In this document: positions 1 through 11,536 of the stretch, in pieces
Numbering within the stretch: the stretch's first letter is position 1
Layout of the letters: every line of letters starts with the position of its first letter
Position numbers and translations under genes: made by a program
Assembly: GCF_004217555.1 (NCBI RefSeq)
Contig: NZ_SHKW01000001.1
Coordinates: 3,038,001-3,102,000, forward strand
DNA: 64,000 nt
Reading direction: 5' to 3'
From: Edaphobacter modestus
GTDB lineage: Bacteria; Acidobacteriota; Terriglobia; Terriglobales; Acidobacteriaceae
Notes under the pieces: model-generated
Told to the model about the DNA's origin: nothing
Database searches by the model: none
What the model saw: only the letters and a program-made list of their open reading frames with translations

Positions 1-1
1 T

Positions 2-616
2 CTCTGGTCTTTGGCCGTCGAAGAGCAATTCTACTTGATCTGGCCCCTAGTGGTCTTTTGGATGGGGAGGAAGCACCTTACATGGCTGGCGAGCGGGCTG
101 TTAGTTCTGGCTCCCATCCTGCGCTTCCTCTGCACCCCTCTCTTCAAGGCGCATTGGGCTATCTACATGCTGCTCCCTTTCCGCATGGATACACTGGCGG
201 CGGGAGCGCTGATCGCAATCTTAGGGACGCAGGTTCCAAGAAAGCTTTACGCTTGGGCAGTCGCTGTGGGCATAGGCGGACTCATGGCTCTCTCCTACTT
301 CCATGTGACCACCTACGCAAACACTCGCCCGGGAAACACGCTCGTCTATGAGTGCACTCTGCTGATAGCCTTTGGGCTGTTCGCTTATGCGCTGGGGGCA
401 TCTTCGAAAGTGCTGGCATGGGCTCCCTTACGGTACGTCGGGACCATCAGCTATTCGATTTATCTGATGCACCTGCTGGCTCTTAGCCTGATCCCGAGCA
501 GGCCCCTGGCGATCATTGCCGTGCTGTCGTACTCCACGCTAAGCTGGTTCTATTATGAGAAACCCATCCTCCGTTACCGTCGCGAAGTATTTGCATTGCA
601 GTCAGCAAGCGTATAG
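2..616 (+). CDS. acyltransferase 3 family membrane protein (5' end outside window)
   Basis: C-terminal part of an integral-membrane O-acyltransferase of the AT3 family, which transfers acyl groups (often acetyl) to cell-surface sugars. The visible frame opens with LWSLAVEEQFYLIWP, a family hallmark, followed by about five hydrophobic segments and a late ISYSIYLMHLLAL segment typical of the last helices. The frame is open to the window edge, so the true start and the catalytic His/Arg part lie upstream; the internal TTG at 11 is not a start. An SGNH esterase-like gene follows 24 bases later on the same strand, which suggests a shared role in polysaccharide O-acetylation. Confidence 0.85.
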   Translation, partial: LWSLAVEEQFYLIWPLVVFWMGRKHLTWLASGLLVLAPILRFLCTPLFKAHWAIYMLLPFRMDTLAAGALIAILGTQVPRKLYAWAVAVGIGGLMALSYFHVTTYANTRPGNTLVYECTLLIAFGLFAYALGASSKVLAWAPLRYVGTISYSIYLMHLLALSLIPSRPLAIIAVLSYSTLSWFYYEKPILRYRREVFALQSASV

Positions 617-640
617 ACATCGCAATGTTCGGCGGGAGAG

Positions 641-1261
641 ATGATCAGCTGGTTCAAACTCGTTTTCTTCGAGTGGGGAGGATGCGGAACTAAGTTCTAC
701 AAGGTGCTCGCGTGTCTCTTGTTCCTGTTGGTAGGGGTGGGATGTGGGCAAGGGGCAGCTGCACCATTGCCCGCATCAATCAACGATAAGACAGTGTTCA
801 TAGGGGACTCAATCACCTACTTTTGGAAGCTGCCTAAGCACAACTTAGGTATTCCTGGACAGAGGACTGCGCAGAACGAGGCAAGATTCCAGACGGCCGT
901 CGTCCAGAGTGGATTGCCTCAGGTCATCATCCTCACCGGAGCCAATGACGTCCGGGTTCCCAGTCCCGATTACTCAGGGATTATAGCGAACATCGAGAAG
1001 ATGGTGGCGCAGGGAAGGGCGGCAGGCATAGACGTGATCCTTTGCGAGCTTACACCCATCACGTGCTGCGACACTCAGGTCCGGACGTTGAATGCCATGA
1101 TAAAGGACTACGCGACTAGCCAGCACCTTATTCTGGTCGATTACTACACTCCGATGGCGGGGAAAGACGCCACCTACCTGAAGGATGGTCTCCACCCCAA
1201 TACCCTGGGATACGCGATCATGGAAGACACCCTGACGCAGATCCTTCAACCGGCCAGCTAG
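641..1261 (+). CDS. exported SGNH/GDSL hydrolase
   Basis: Probable serve-type esterase or acetyltransferase of the SGNH hydrolase superfamily. Residues 18-40 form a hydrophobic export signal ending in VGVGC, a possible but non-ideal lipobox. Block I FIGDSIT places the nucleophile at Ser57, LTGANDV supplies the Asn of block III, and DGLHP gives Asp182 and His185. The ATG is preceded by GGGAGAG. It follows an AT3 acyltransferase by 24 bases; AT3 and SGNH domains are often fused in one protein that acetylates surface glycans, and here they appear as separate genes. The exact substrate cannot be read from sequence. Confidence 0.8.
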   Translation: MISWFKLVFFEWGGCGTKFYKVLACLLFLLVGVGCGQGAAAPLPASINDKTVFIGDSITYFWKLPKHNLGIPGQRTAQNEARFQTAVVQSGLPQVIILTGANDVRVPSPDYSGIIANIEKMVAQGRAAGIDVILCELTPITCCDTQVRTLNAMIKDYATSQHLILVDYYTPMAGKDATYLKDGLHPNTLGYAIMEDTLTQILQPAS

Positions 1262-1368
1262 AGGTATCTTTATTGGAGCGGGATAAATTCTCCACGGCAA
1301 TACTGATATTGCACGTGAGATCAAGATGATAGCAAGTCTATCGGTATCGCCCCCAAATCACTTTAGCG

Positions 1369-4107
<2,739 letters not shown>

Positions 4108-4483
4108 GGTTTCTACCCTCTATTATAGAGGGTTTCGTGGGTGTCTGCCTCTCCTATCGCGACTCCGGGAGGTATCGCGGACGAGTCCGGCACCGGGTCG
4201 CGGCAGGGAGAGGAGATGGCCGCTACGACTATCAAAAGAAAGGGGATCTAGTCCTTTGAACAGCCTGCGAGTGAGCTTTATCGCTTCGGCTTCCCTGGCC
4301 GCATGCCTGGGCTGCGATCCCCCGCCCCAGCCGAAGCCTCCCCCGACCCCGATTCCGAAGAGCGCGATCTCCTTAGGCATGGAGGCCCGGGTGGCGGCGG
4401 CGATTCCCCGTACGCCGGCTGGCGACGTTACGATACTTGTCGCCAGCCGCTAGGACGTTTGCCGGGCATCCGGCTACACACCG
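4108..4483. other. gap between gyrA and creatininase-type gene
   Basis: No gene is supported here. It should hold the gyrA promoter on the minus strand, but no good -35/-10 pair stands out. A plus-strand frame from a TTG at 4256 to 4453 starts with a hydrophobic, lipoprotein-like stretch (SFIASASLAACLGC) followed by a Pro-rich segment. It has no convincing ribosome site, so it is left uncalled. Confidence 0.4.
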
Positions 4484-5407
4484 CTACTGTGGGGTATCGA
4501 TGGGGTGTGTGGTCTTGTCGAAGAACTCCTGCTGCAGCTTCAGGCTGACGTTGTCGGCCTTGATGGCGGCGAGGACCTTGCTGACGGAGTCGACCCACCA
4601 GTTGATCTGGTATTCGCCTAACTCGTGAGTGGCGGCCGAGCCGTCGCCGGCGTAGTGGTCGGGAAAGCTGGCGTACCACCAGATGCCGGTGTAGACGCCC
4701 TCCGGCAGGCTCTGGTGATGCTGGTCGCCACCTGATTCCTCGTTTGCGCGATCCAGGTGAACGAGGTCGGGACGTACGATCAGCAGCTTTGAGGTTTCGC
4801 TTTCGCCGGCATGCTGGTCGTTGGTGGTCTTCTTCTGCGGGCCTCCGGAGGTGGGGGTGCGCCGATCGAAGACGTAGACGACGTAGTCGTGGGGCTTATC
4901 CAACTGGGTCTGCGCGAAGTAGGGCAGGAGGTGATTGTTTCCGCCGTGGCCGTTGATGATCAGGATCTTTTTGCAGCCATTGCGCCCCATCTCGTCGGTG
5001 GTCGCCTGCAGCATGGCAAGCTGCATCTCGCGGCTGTAGGAGACGGTACCGGGCTCCTGGCGCGCCTCGGCGATCTGCCCGAAGTAGTAGGCGGGAAAGA
5101 CGACGGTGTATTGCTGCTGCGCGGCGTGCTCCGCCACATAACGGGCGTTCAGAAGATCAGAGCCGAGCGGCAGGTGGGGTCCATGCTTCTCCAGAATCCC
5201 GATGGGCAGCAAGCAGGTTCCCTGGGCTGCCTTGATGGCTTTGACGAAGTCGGGGCCGGTCAGCTCTTCCCAGTGGACCGACAGCTTCGCCTGCGGAGAG
5301 CCGGCCTGGGCGACGGCCAGCGGCCCTGCGCCGAGGACGGTTGAAATAAGAAGGGAGGTCGCAAAGGAATATCTCTTAAGGTTTCTGCCAGCTGTCGTAC
5401 GGCTCAC
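4484..5407 (-). CDS. exported creatininase family protein
   Basis: Member of the creatinine amidohydrolase family of binuclear-metal amidases. An N-terminal signal peptide (hydrophobic SLLISTVLGAGPLAVAQA, about residues 18-36) implies export, whereas many family members (creatininase, MftE, FAPy deformylase) are cytoplasmic. Metal and substrate motifs are present: ILEKHGPHLPLGSD, the INGHGGNN loop, and DQHAGESETS with the late Glu. Length 307 aa is somewhat above the 240-260 aa of cytoplasmic members because of the signal and a C-terminal extension. Substrate is unknown; creatinine itself is only one possibility. It stands alone, facing away from the following plus-strand gene. Confidence 0.82.
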   Translation of the reverse strand: MSRTTAGRNLKRYSFATSLLISTVLGAGPLAVAQAGSPQAKLSVHWEELTGPDFVKAIKAAQGTCLLPIGILEKHGPHLPLGSDLLNARYVAEHAAQQQYTVVFPAYYFGQIAEARQEPGTVSYSREMQLAMLQATTDEMGRNGCKKILIINGHGGNNHLLPYFAQTQLDKPHDYVVYVFDRRTPTSGGPQKKTTNDQHAGESETSKLLIVRPDLVHLDRANEESGGDQHHQSLPEGVYTGIWWYASFPDHYAGDGSAATHELGEYQINWWVDSVSKVLAAIKADNVSLKLQQEFFDKTTHPIDTPQ

Positions 5408-5624
5408 TCAGTCATTTCTCCTGCGCGAATTTTACAGCCTGCTCCGAGCTTCCGTTTGCTTCCAGCGACAAGGCCTTTGAAGATCCTGCGAAAATATCAT
5501 TTAAAGTCTTAGAGTGAGGGGTACGGGAGCTTTAGAATTAGACCCCATTCTTCGGCGATGAAGAGCGGTAGATCGCCGAGCTCTCGGATTCAACAAAGCG
5601 GTTTGGCAGCTGCAGAAGGAAGTT

Positions 5625-6434
5625 ATGAAGACACTCGATCCGACCTGTGGGGAGACCGGCCTCGAAGTCATCGATATCAAGGACAGTTCTGAATACACCG
5701 CACGACGGATCCATGTCCGCGATATGGCGACACAGATGGAGGGGATGCGCCGGATCGCTCATGCCTTCGTCGAGCGTCCGGAGACTGTACTTCAGGAGTT
5801 GGTCAATGCCGCGGTGGAGCTTTGCCAGGCCGATAGCGCAGGCATAAGCATCGAGCGTCCGGACCACCCCGACCAGGATTTCTACCATTGGGTTGCGACC
5901 GCGGGCGAGTATTCGGGCTTTCTGGACGCAGTGCTGCCGCGCTATCCCAGCGCATGCGGCGTATGCCTTGAGCGTGGCAGGCCTCAGCTGTTCCGCGTGG
6001 GACAGCGGTTCTTCGACCTGCTGGGCGTTACAGCGCCGCTGATCACCGACGGAATTCTTTTGCCGTGGCAGGCAGACGAGACCCGCGGAACCATCTTCAT
6101 CATGGCCCATGGACGAGACGAGGCCTTCGATAAAAACGACTGCCGGATGATGGAGGTCCTTGCCGACTTCGCCGCGATGGGCATCAGGCAGCAAGGACTG
6201 CAAAAGAGGCTGACGGAGCAGGCGAGCGCCGCAGCCGCAGCCGCGATGGCGAACGATCTGGCGCACAAGATCAACAATCCGCTGCAGAGCCTTACCAACG
6301 TGCTGTATCTGGCGCAGGAGCGCCCCGAAGAGCTGGGCGCCCGGGCGCTAGTAGAGCAGGCATCGGGTGATCTCAAAAAGCTCTCGTCCCTGGTACAGGA
6401 GCTGCTGGCTCTGCCTTATCGGAACAGCCGATAA
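5625..6434 (+). CDS. GAF domain protein with HisKA-like dimerisation segment, no ATPase domain
   Basis: Cytoplasmic signalling protein of 269 aa. Residues about 45-190 fit a GAF sensor domain (VLQELVNAAVELCQADSAGI at the start, FIMAHGRDEAFDKNDCRMM near the end). Residues 205-262 resemble the histidine-kinase dimerisation helix pair, with the H-box DLAHKINNPLQSL placing a candidate phospho-acceptor at His214. The HATPase_c catalytic domain is entirely absent and the gene stops cleanly, so it cannot autophosphorylate. It may be a scaffold, a decoy, or a phosphotransfer partner of another kinase. A similar H-box-only gene lies at 17677. Confidence 0.75.
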   Translation: MKTLDPTCGETGLEVIDIKDSSEYTARRIHVRDMATQMEGMRRIAHAFVERPETVLQELVNAAVELCQADSAGISIERPDHPDQDFYHWVATAGEYSGFLDAVLPRYPSACGVCLERGRPQLFRVGQRFFDLLGVTAPLITDGILLPWQADETRGTIFIMAHGRDEAFDKNDCRMMEVLADFAAMGIRQQGLQKRLTEQASAAAAAAMANDLAHKINNPLQSLTNVLYLAQERPEELGARALVEQASGDLKKLSSLVQELLALPYRNSR

Positions 6435-6815
6435 CGATCCAGCCGATTTCCGGAAATGGAACTGACTCTCTTCGAAGCCTTTGTTTCCATTGACGAGGAG
6501 GTTTGGCGTATGTTCCTCTTTTCAGGACGTCCTGCGCTGAAATCCTTGTAACTTATTCACTTCCCCAGGGATCGCGCTACATGGGTTTGCCCTCATCGGG
6601 TGAATCGAGTGCGGCATGCGATCGGTTTTCAGCCGGCAGTGCCGTCTGTTCAGAACTCGTGAACAAACAAATCTTCGACTGCAGCGCGTCCTGCTGCAGT
6701 GACGAGGAGCGATCCGTAAAGACACCCGGATGACCGGGGCACGGTGGGCGTCTGTGAAGTTCAGACGATCCGTCGTTCATTGACAACCTGTAGTTTTCAC
6801 CTTCAAGGAGATACC
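6435..6815. other. gap before the CXXCH protein gene
   Basis: No gene supported. The reading frame of the next gene extends upstream to 6744, but the Shine-Dalgarno AAGGAG at 6805-6810 and the signal peptide place its start at 6816, leaving this stretch as a long upstream region. No terminator or repeat was seen. Confidence 0.4.
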
Positions 6816-8306
6816 ATGTTGAGCTTCAAACGATCTCTTATTGCAGTGGTTCTGATTCTGCCTGCTTCTCTGCTGAAAACCCCTGATGCGTGGTCCCAGA
6901 CAACTCATCGGCCGAAGATTGCGGTCGATGCGAAGAGCCTTGAGACGGCCACGCCTTTCCAGAACAATAACGGGAGTATTCCGCCGCCCAACCAGTACTC
7001 CGGTCCGCTGTTCACGACCAGCCATGCCTGGCCGGAGAAGCCGCTTCCGCCGCTCAAAAATGCTCCTTGGCAGGCTGCGATCCACAACGGCAAGATTACG
7101 GTTCAGAACGCTCCGGCATACGCCGCCGCTCTGAAGGCCTACGTCAGCAGGAATGCGCGCACCCTGCTCATGAACTATCCGGCATGGAATGCGGGCAATG
7201 CGCACTGGTATACGGAGCCATGGCTGGGCAGCCAGCGCGAGGCCATTCACGGAACCTATGCGGCAGGAGAGTTCGGACCGGGGATCTTTCCGGGCACGGG
7301 TCTGCGCGCAACGTTCAACACGCATGTGCTGACCTACTACGACGAACGCGCGGCTTATTCTCTCTACAAGTTCTGGGGCACCTCGGCGCTGTCGCCGAGG
7401 ATTCAGACACCGAACAGCCAGTTCGATGAGGGCTCAGTGGTGGTGAAGGCTGCGGTGTTCGCTTCGGAGGACAAATCGAAGCAGCTGAACTGGTGGGATG
7501 CGATGAACGGCGCGCAGGTGTGGCCGCTCTATGTCGGTGTCGGGCCTCTCTCGCAGGATCCTCCACCTCCGCCCCAGGTGTGGTCCGGCTATGTGGCGCA
7601 GTTCGACATCATCGTGAAGGATACGCAGTCGTCGCCGAAGACGGGATGGGTCTTCATGACCCTGGTCTACGACAAATCCGCGCCCGGGGATTTCTGGGAC
7701 AAGATGGTTCCGCTGGGAGCGCAGTGGGGCAACGACCCGCAGGCGACGGCGGCGGGACAGCCGCTGGTGGAGAACTGGAACAATCCCAAGGCGCCTCTCT
7801 ACTCCACCCAGACACTGGGCTGGGGCGGAAGGCTTTCGGGACCAAACGATGGAGGACGCAATAACATCGCGGTCAACGGCAAGGTGCTGGTCAACGAACC
7901 GGACTCGAGCTGCATGAGCTGTCACAGCACGGCGGAGTGGAATGTACAGCAGCACAAGATGAATTCCTTCCTTCTGCCGTCGTTTGCGACGGCGAATCCT
8001 CCGGGATTCCAATTGTGCGGAGACAACGGCAAACCGGATCCGAACGGATCCAACATCTGCTCGCCGGCGCCTGGATCGACCGCGTGGATGAAGTGGTTCC
8101 AGAATCGCCCGGGTACCCAGCCGATGGATGCCGGCTCGATCGCGATGGACTTCGACGAGGTCTTCTCCTTCAAGTCGCTCAAATTATGGTGGCAGGCGGT
8201 TGGTCCGAAGGGACAACCCATGCCGATGCTCCTGCGAGTACCGGGACATGGGACGCAGTTCAATCAGTACACGGGTGCGCCTTTACCGGCATCGCGTTCC
8301 TATTGA
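6816..8306 (+). CDS. exported protein with a single CXXCH c-type haem motif, unknown function
   Basis: Secreted or periplasmic protein of 496 aa. The start is set by AAGGAG six bases upstream and by the following signal peptide (LIAVVLILPASLL, with DAWSQ as the likely cleavage region). The one haem-binding motif is SCMSCHSTAEW, with Cys366, Cys369 and His370. The preceding 340 residues are rich in Trp, Tyr and Pro and do not match a cytochrome fold I recognise. The motif is consistent with a monohaem electron-transfer or oxidoreductase subunit, but the role is not known. The gene stands alone and is closed by a strong terminator. Confidence 0.72.
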   Translation: MLSFKRSLIAVVLILPASLLKTPDAWSQTTHRPKIAVDAKSLETATPFQNNNGSIPPPNQYSGPLFTTSHAWPEKPLPPLKNAPWQAAIHNGKITVQNAPAYAAALKAYVSRNARTLLMNYPAWNAGNAHWYTEPWLGSQREAIHGTYAAGEFGPGIFPGTGLRATFNTHVLTYYDERAAYSLYKFWGTSALSPRIQTPNSQFDEGSVVVKAAVFASEDKSKQLNWWDAMNGAQVWPLYVGVGPLSQDPPPPPQVWSGYVAQFDIIVKDTQSSPKTGWVFMTLVYDKSAPGDFWDKMVPLGAQWGNDPQATAAGQPLVENWNNPKAPLYSTQTLGWGGRLSGPNDGGRNNIAVNGKVLVNEPDSSCMSCHSTAEWNVQQHKMNSFLLPSFATANPPGFQLCGDNGKPDPNGSNICSPAPGSTAWMKWFQNRPGTQPMDAGSIAMDFDEVFSFKSLKLWWQAVGPKGQPMPMLLRVPGHGTQFNQYTGAPLPASRSY

Positions 8307-8327
8307 TCTGACTGGATGCAAGACAGA

Positions 8328-8365
8328 GCGAGGCCGGACCGCACGGGGTCCGGCCTCGCTTTTTT
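8328..8365 (+). terminator. strong rho-independent terminator
   Basis: A 13-bp perfect stem (GCGAGGCCGGACC at 8328-8340 with 8347-8359) around a 6-base loop is followed by TTTTTT at 8360-8365. It lies 21 bases after the stop of the CXXCH gene. Confidence 0.92.
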
Positions 8366-8391
8366 GTGCGTTCACGCACTGGAAACAGTGA

Positions 8392-8721
8392 TTACCGGTT
8401 CAGGTCGTGGATGGTCTGTGCGGCGGCCTGGCCGAACTCCCCAGCCGTATCCTTCGCCCTGCCGGCAACCTTGTCCAACGTACCTTCGGCGGCCAGGTCG
8501 GGGTCGCCGGTAAACCGGCCCACTCCTTCCTTCACGCTCCCGATGACGGAGCCGATCTTGCCTTCGGCCCGCTGCCGGGTTCCCCACCCAAATGTCTTTC
8601 TTGCTGCTCTATCCACAGAGTCATAGCCGGTGTCGTACTCCTGCTCCCATTCGTTCAAGACCAGCATTGCTACCCCGGCGCCGATTGCCGTTCCTGCCAA
8701 TAGCCACGGAAGACCTCTCAT
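8392..8721 (-). CDS. CsbD-like stress protein with N-terminal membrane segment
   Basis: Small protein of 109 aa. The first 22 residues (LPWLLAGTAIGAGVAMLVL) form one membrane helix or signal anchor. The second half carries the CsbD-family pattern RAEGKIGSVIGSVKEGVGRF and LDKVAGRAKDTAGEF, known from small general-stress proteins of unknown mechanism. CsbD proteins are usually about 60 aa without a membrane segment, so this is an anchored variant. It is transcribed toward the terminator at 8328. Confidence 0.78.
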   Translation of the reverse strand: MRGLPWLLAGTAIGAGVAMLVLNEWEQEYDTGYDSVDRAARKTFGWGTRQRAEGKIGSVIGSVKEGVGRFTGDPDLAAEGTLDKVAGRAKDTAGEFGQAAAQTIHDLNR

Positions 8722-8811
8722 CGGTGCACCTCCATAGCCGTAGGATGCAATCCAGGGCTCCCTGCGCCGAGGCGGGGAAGGCGCGTGGAGAGTTTTCCAA
8801 TCCTGGCGGAG

Positions 8812-8839
8812 GTTCCGGTTCGCGGTTCTTTGCTATAAT
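8812..8839 (+). promoter_or_regulatory. candidate promoter in the 335-base gap upstream of rpmB
   Basis: A perfect -10 TATAAT at 8834-8839 lies about 220 bases before rpmB; the -35 region near 8812 (GTTCCG) is weak. This would leave a leader of about 210 bases. The gap 8722-9056 contains no other recognisable feature. Confidence 0.4.
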
Positions 8840-9056
8840 CAGGAGCAGCGTCTTCGGGAGCCGTCGGCTTCCTGGAAGCACCTGAATTTGTTCGATAAGC
8901 AGATTGACGGTCGGCCAACGGCTTTTTATCCGTTCGAGTCGATCACCTCCGCAGCCGGAACGCGAGAAACGCCCGGAATACAGGAAGGATTCGCCCCCGA
9001 CCGGGAGACGAATGGCCTGCGTGGAAGGATCTGCGACTTAGAGATTGGAGTAAGTT

Positions 9057-9245
9057 ATGGCGCAAAAATGTGATCTCTGCGGGAAGGGCCCGCAGTTCGG
9101 CAACAATATCTCTCACGCCCACAACACCACCCGGCGTCGCTGGAACGTGAATCTGCAGTCCGTGAAGGCAGTTGTCGAGGGCACCAGCAAGCGCATTCGT
9201 GCGTGCACCAGCTGCATCAAGACGGGCAAGATCGTAAAGGGCTAA
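9057..9245 (+). CDS. rpmB: 50S ribosomal protein L28
   Basis: Large-subunit ribosomal protein, 62 aa. It begins MAQKCDLCGKGPQFGNNISH and ends with the CTSCIKTGKIVKG tail. The two CXXC pairs (CDLC and CTSC) are the zinc-binding form of L28. Length and motifs fit the family exactly. It stands apart from other ribosomal genes, as is common for rpmB, with a long leader and its own terminator. Confidence 0.96.
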   Translation: MAQKCDLCGKGPQFGNNISHAHNTTRRRWNVNLQSVKAVVEGTSKRIRACTSCIKTGKIVKG

Positions 9246-9311
9246 CCGGCCGCAGTCGGTCTGGACCTTCTGAATACTCTGGGCCTTCTGATCGGATCGA
9301 TAAAAAGAAAC

Positions 9312-9345
9312 GCCCCAGCCGCATGATTCGCGGGCTGGGGCTTTT
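9312..9345 (+). terminator. rho-independent terminator of rpmB
   Basis: A 9-bp stem GCCCCAGCC (9312-9320) pairs with GGCTGGGGC (9333-9341), followed by TTTT and a T-rich stretch. It lies 67 bases after the rpmB stop. Confidence 0.88.
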
Positions 9346-9407
9346 CCTGTTTTTCCTGTGCCTGGATTCATCTGAAAGTCCGACACTGGTTTTTGGCTTA
9401 TTTTTCT

Positions 9408-9818
9408 TTACTGCTTTTCGAAGTTCAATGAGGCGCTGTTGATGCAGTACCGCATTCCCGTAGGCTTTGGACCATCGGGAAAGAGGTGTCCGAGGTGAGC
9501 TCCGCAGTTGGCGCAGGTCACCTCGATCCGCCGCATTCCGTGGGAGTCGTCCTCGTGGGCGTCGATGGCGTTGGGGGAGACGGGCAGCCAGAAGCTGGGC
9601 CATCCGCTTCCCGACTCGAATTTTTTGTCCGACATAAAGAGCGGGGCATTGCAGGCTCCGCATTGGTAGACTCCGGTCTCATGATTGCTCAGCAGCGCGC
9701 CGGTGAAGGGCCGTTCGGTTCCCTTCTCGCGCATGACGTGAAACTGCTCCGGGGTGAGCAGCTCGCGCCACTCGGCCTCGGTCTTACGAACTTTTTCCTG
9801 CTTCACAGACTCAGGCAT
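9408..9818 (-). CDS. msrB: peptide-methionine (R)-S-oxide reductase
   Basis: Repairs methionine-R-sulfoxide in proteins. The start at 9818 ([10 protein letters not shown]) is chosen because AAAGGA lies just upstream; the longer frame to 9869 lacks one. Zinc cysteines are in [10 protein letters not shown] and [12 protein letters not shown]. The block GSGWPSFW and the catalytic-end motif [11 protein letters not shown], holding the nucleophilic Cys, are intact. Length 136 aa is typical of a stand-alone MsrB. The ridA-type gene lies upstream on the same strand, so the two may share a transcript. Confidence 0.95.
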   Translation of the reverse strand: MPESVKQEKVRKTEAEWRELLTPEQFHVMREKGTERPFTGALLSNHETGVYQCGACNAPLFMSDKKFESGSGWPSFWLPVSPNAIDAHEDDSHGMRRIEVTCANCGAHLGHLFPDGPKPTGMRYCINSASLNFEKQ

Positions 9819-9880
9819 CGCAGTATTCCTTTCTTCTCTATTTGGATGCTTCCGACGTGGGTCCGTCACACGGCGGGCGG

Positions 9881-10279
9881 CTAAAGACCTCGGGCGAGGA
9901 CCTCGATCTCCACCAGCGCATCCTTGGGCAGCGCGGCGACAGCGACGGTGGAGCGTGCTGGCGGAACAACGCCTTCAGGGGCGAGATAGCGCTCGTAGAT
10001 TGCGTTCATGGCGGCGAAGTCGCCCATGCTCTTGAGAAAGACCGTGGTCTTGACCACATGGGCAAAGGTGAGACCCGCCTCGGCCAGCACTGCCTTGATG
10101 TTTTCCAGTACACGGACGGTCTGCTCGGCCACACCACCTTCTACAAGCTGCCCGGTCGCCGGGTCGAGGCCGACCTGTCCGGAGGCGTAGAGGGTATCGC
10201 CTACACGGACTGCCTGGGAATAGGGGCCGATGGCTGCGGGGGCGGCGGAGGTAGACAGGGCAATCTTCTTTTCGCTCAT
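9881..10279 (-). CDS. ridA: RidA family enamine/imine deaminase
   Basis: Hydrolyses reactive 2-aminoacrylate-type enamines. The start at 10279 ([10 protein letters not shown]) gives 132 aa, the family's usual size; the longer frame adds an unrelated Arg-rich segment. Family signatures [18 protein letters not shown], the [18 protein letters not shown] block and [13 protein letters not shown] with the substrate-binding Arg are all present. It lies 62 bases upstream of msrB on the same strand. Confidence 0.95.
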   Translation of the reverse strand: MSEKKIALSTSAAPAAIGPYSQAVRVGDTLYASGQVGLDPATGQLVEGGVAEQTVRVLENIKAVLAEAGLTFAHVVKTTVFLKSMGDFAAMNAIYERYLAPEGVVPPARSTVAVAALPKDALVEIEVLARGL

Positions 10280-10492
10280 AGAAGGCCAGTTTATCCTTCC
10301 GCCGCGCAGACACGCCACAACCCGCGCCTGTGCAAGTGTTTGCGGCCAACCCAATTGCCCTGCGCTCTCTCTCATGAGATGGCGTCGCGTCCCTGCGGAA
10401 AATTTCATCTCCTCTCACCTCCGGGCCCTTTGCGCAGGACTATGATTCCGGCGGGCCATGATTTCGCTAAAAACTAAAAAACGGAGACAAGC

Positions 10493-10912
10493 ATGGGAAT
10501 TCTCGATTCCATTCAGCAGTTGGCAGGGCAGGCAGGTGCGGCTGCTCAGGGCGATCAGGCCAAGATTGCAGGCGGTTTTATCGAAGCGCTGGCAGCGCAC
10601 CCCGAGGGCATTGCGGGCGTGCTGAACAGCCTGAAGGCTAACGGTATGGCCGATCACGTTGGAGCGTGGGCCACGGGGCAGGCACAGACCGCGACTCCCG
10701 AGCAGATTGAGCAGGGCCTCGGCTCCACCGGGCTGATCGAAAAGACGGCGGAGAGCGCGGGCGTATCTTCGTCCGTGGTGACTTCTGCTCTGGCGATCGT
10801 GCTTCCGATGGTGATCCAGCACTTTGCTACCAAGGGGCAATCGGAGGGGCAATCGGAGGAAACGGGCTCCCTCAGCGGGCTTGCGCAGCAGGTGCTCGGC
10901 AAACTTTTCTAA
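10493..10912 (+). CDS. YidB-like (DUF937) protein
   Basis: Small 139-aa protein of the YidB/DUF937 type, whose biochemical role is unknown. It begins MGILDSIQQLAGQ and carries the family's pattern of helices with conserved Gly and Gln (ATPEQIEQGLGSTGLIEKTA, VVTSALAIVLPMVIQHFA). It ends LSGLAQQVLGKLF. A short SEGQSEGQSEE stretch near residue 120 is a small internal repeat (GGGGCAATCGGA twice in DNA). There is no signal peptide. The LysM-domain gene downstream on the same strand is a common neighbour type. Confidence 0.7.
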   Translation: MGILDSIQQLAGQAGAAAQGDQAKIAGGFIEALAAHPEGIAGVLNSLKANGMADHVGAWATGQAQTATPEQIEQGLGSTGLIEKTAESAGVSSSVVTSALAIVLPMVIQHFATKGQSEGQSEETGSLSGLAQQVLGKLF

Positions 10913-11057
10913 GTACGATGGAAGACCTCGTACCTGAAGCCTGAGTTCCGCGACGAGCGAAGGAAACAGGGTTTTTGCGCTTAACAGATTTTTGAACTCG
11001 ATCTGCGAGGCGCAGAGCAACAAACGCCGGTGAATTCCGGCGACAAGGAGAGACAGC

Positions 11058-11450
11058 ATGGCCAATCTTGAGCAGTTGAGACAGAAATATAATCCCGTGA
11101 TCTTGGCGATCAACAGCTTCGCCGAATTTGGCGCGAAGGTAGAGGCGGTCGACCTGGCCGGCGAGCAGTTGCACATCAAGGCAACGGTCCCTTCGAAGGT
11201 GGTGGCGAACCGTGTGTGGGATGCAATCAAGCTGGTCGATCCGAGTTACTCCGACCTGAAGCATGAGATCGGCACCGCGGGTGGAGACAGCCAGCCGTAC
11301 ACGATTAAATCCGGCGACAACCTGTCGAAGATCAGCAAGCTCTTCTACGGTTCGCCCAACAAGTACACGGAGATCGCCAAGGCGAACGGGATCGAGAACC
11401 CCGACCGCATCCAGGCAGGGCAGCAGATTAATGTTCCGGTCCTGAACTAA
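11058..11450 (+). CDS. LysM domain protein, YgaU-like
   Basis: 130-aa protein. The N-terminal part (residues 1-75) resembles a BON-like domain. The C-terminal 50 residues form one LysM peptidoglycan/chitin-binding domain: YTIKSGDNLSKISKLFYGS, then IAKANGIENPDRIQAGQQIN. This two-domain plan fits YgaU/Kbp-type potassium-binding or envelope-associated proteins. No signal peptide is present. AGGAGAGA precedes the ATG closely. An 18-bp direct repeat overlaps its stop codon. Confidence 0.85.
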   Translation: MANLEQLRQKYNPVILAINSFAEFGAKVEAVDLAGEQLHIKATVPSKVVANRVWDAIKLVDPSYSDLKHEIGTAGGDSQPYTIKSGDNLSKISKLFYGSPNKYTEIAKANGIENPDRIQAGQQINVPVLN

Positions 11451-11486
11451 ACCAAAGAACAAAAGCTTTGAACTAAACCAAAGAAC
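11443..11486 (+). repeat. 18-bp direct repeat over the stop codon of the LysM gene
   Basis: TGAACTAAACCAAAGAAC occurs at 11443-11460 and again at 11469-11486, separated by 8 bases. The first copy contains the gene's TAA stop. Confidence 0.9.
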
Positions 11487-11496
11487 GAAGCGAGGA

Positions 11497-11536
11497 GCCG
11501 CGACCGTCCTGGACGGTTTCGCGGCTTTTCCTTTTT
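11497..11536 (+). terminator. terminator downstream of LysM gene
   Basis: GCCGCGACCGTCC (11497-11509) pairs, with a small bulge, with GGACGGTTTCGCGGC (11511-11525), followed by the T-rich TTTTCCTTTTT. Confidence 0.82.
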
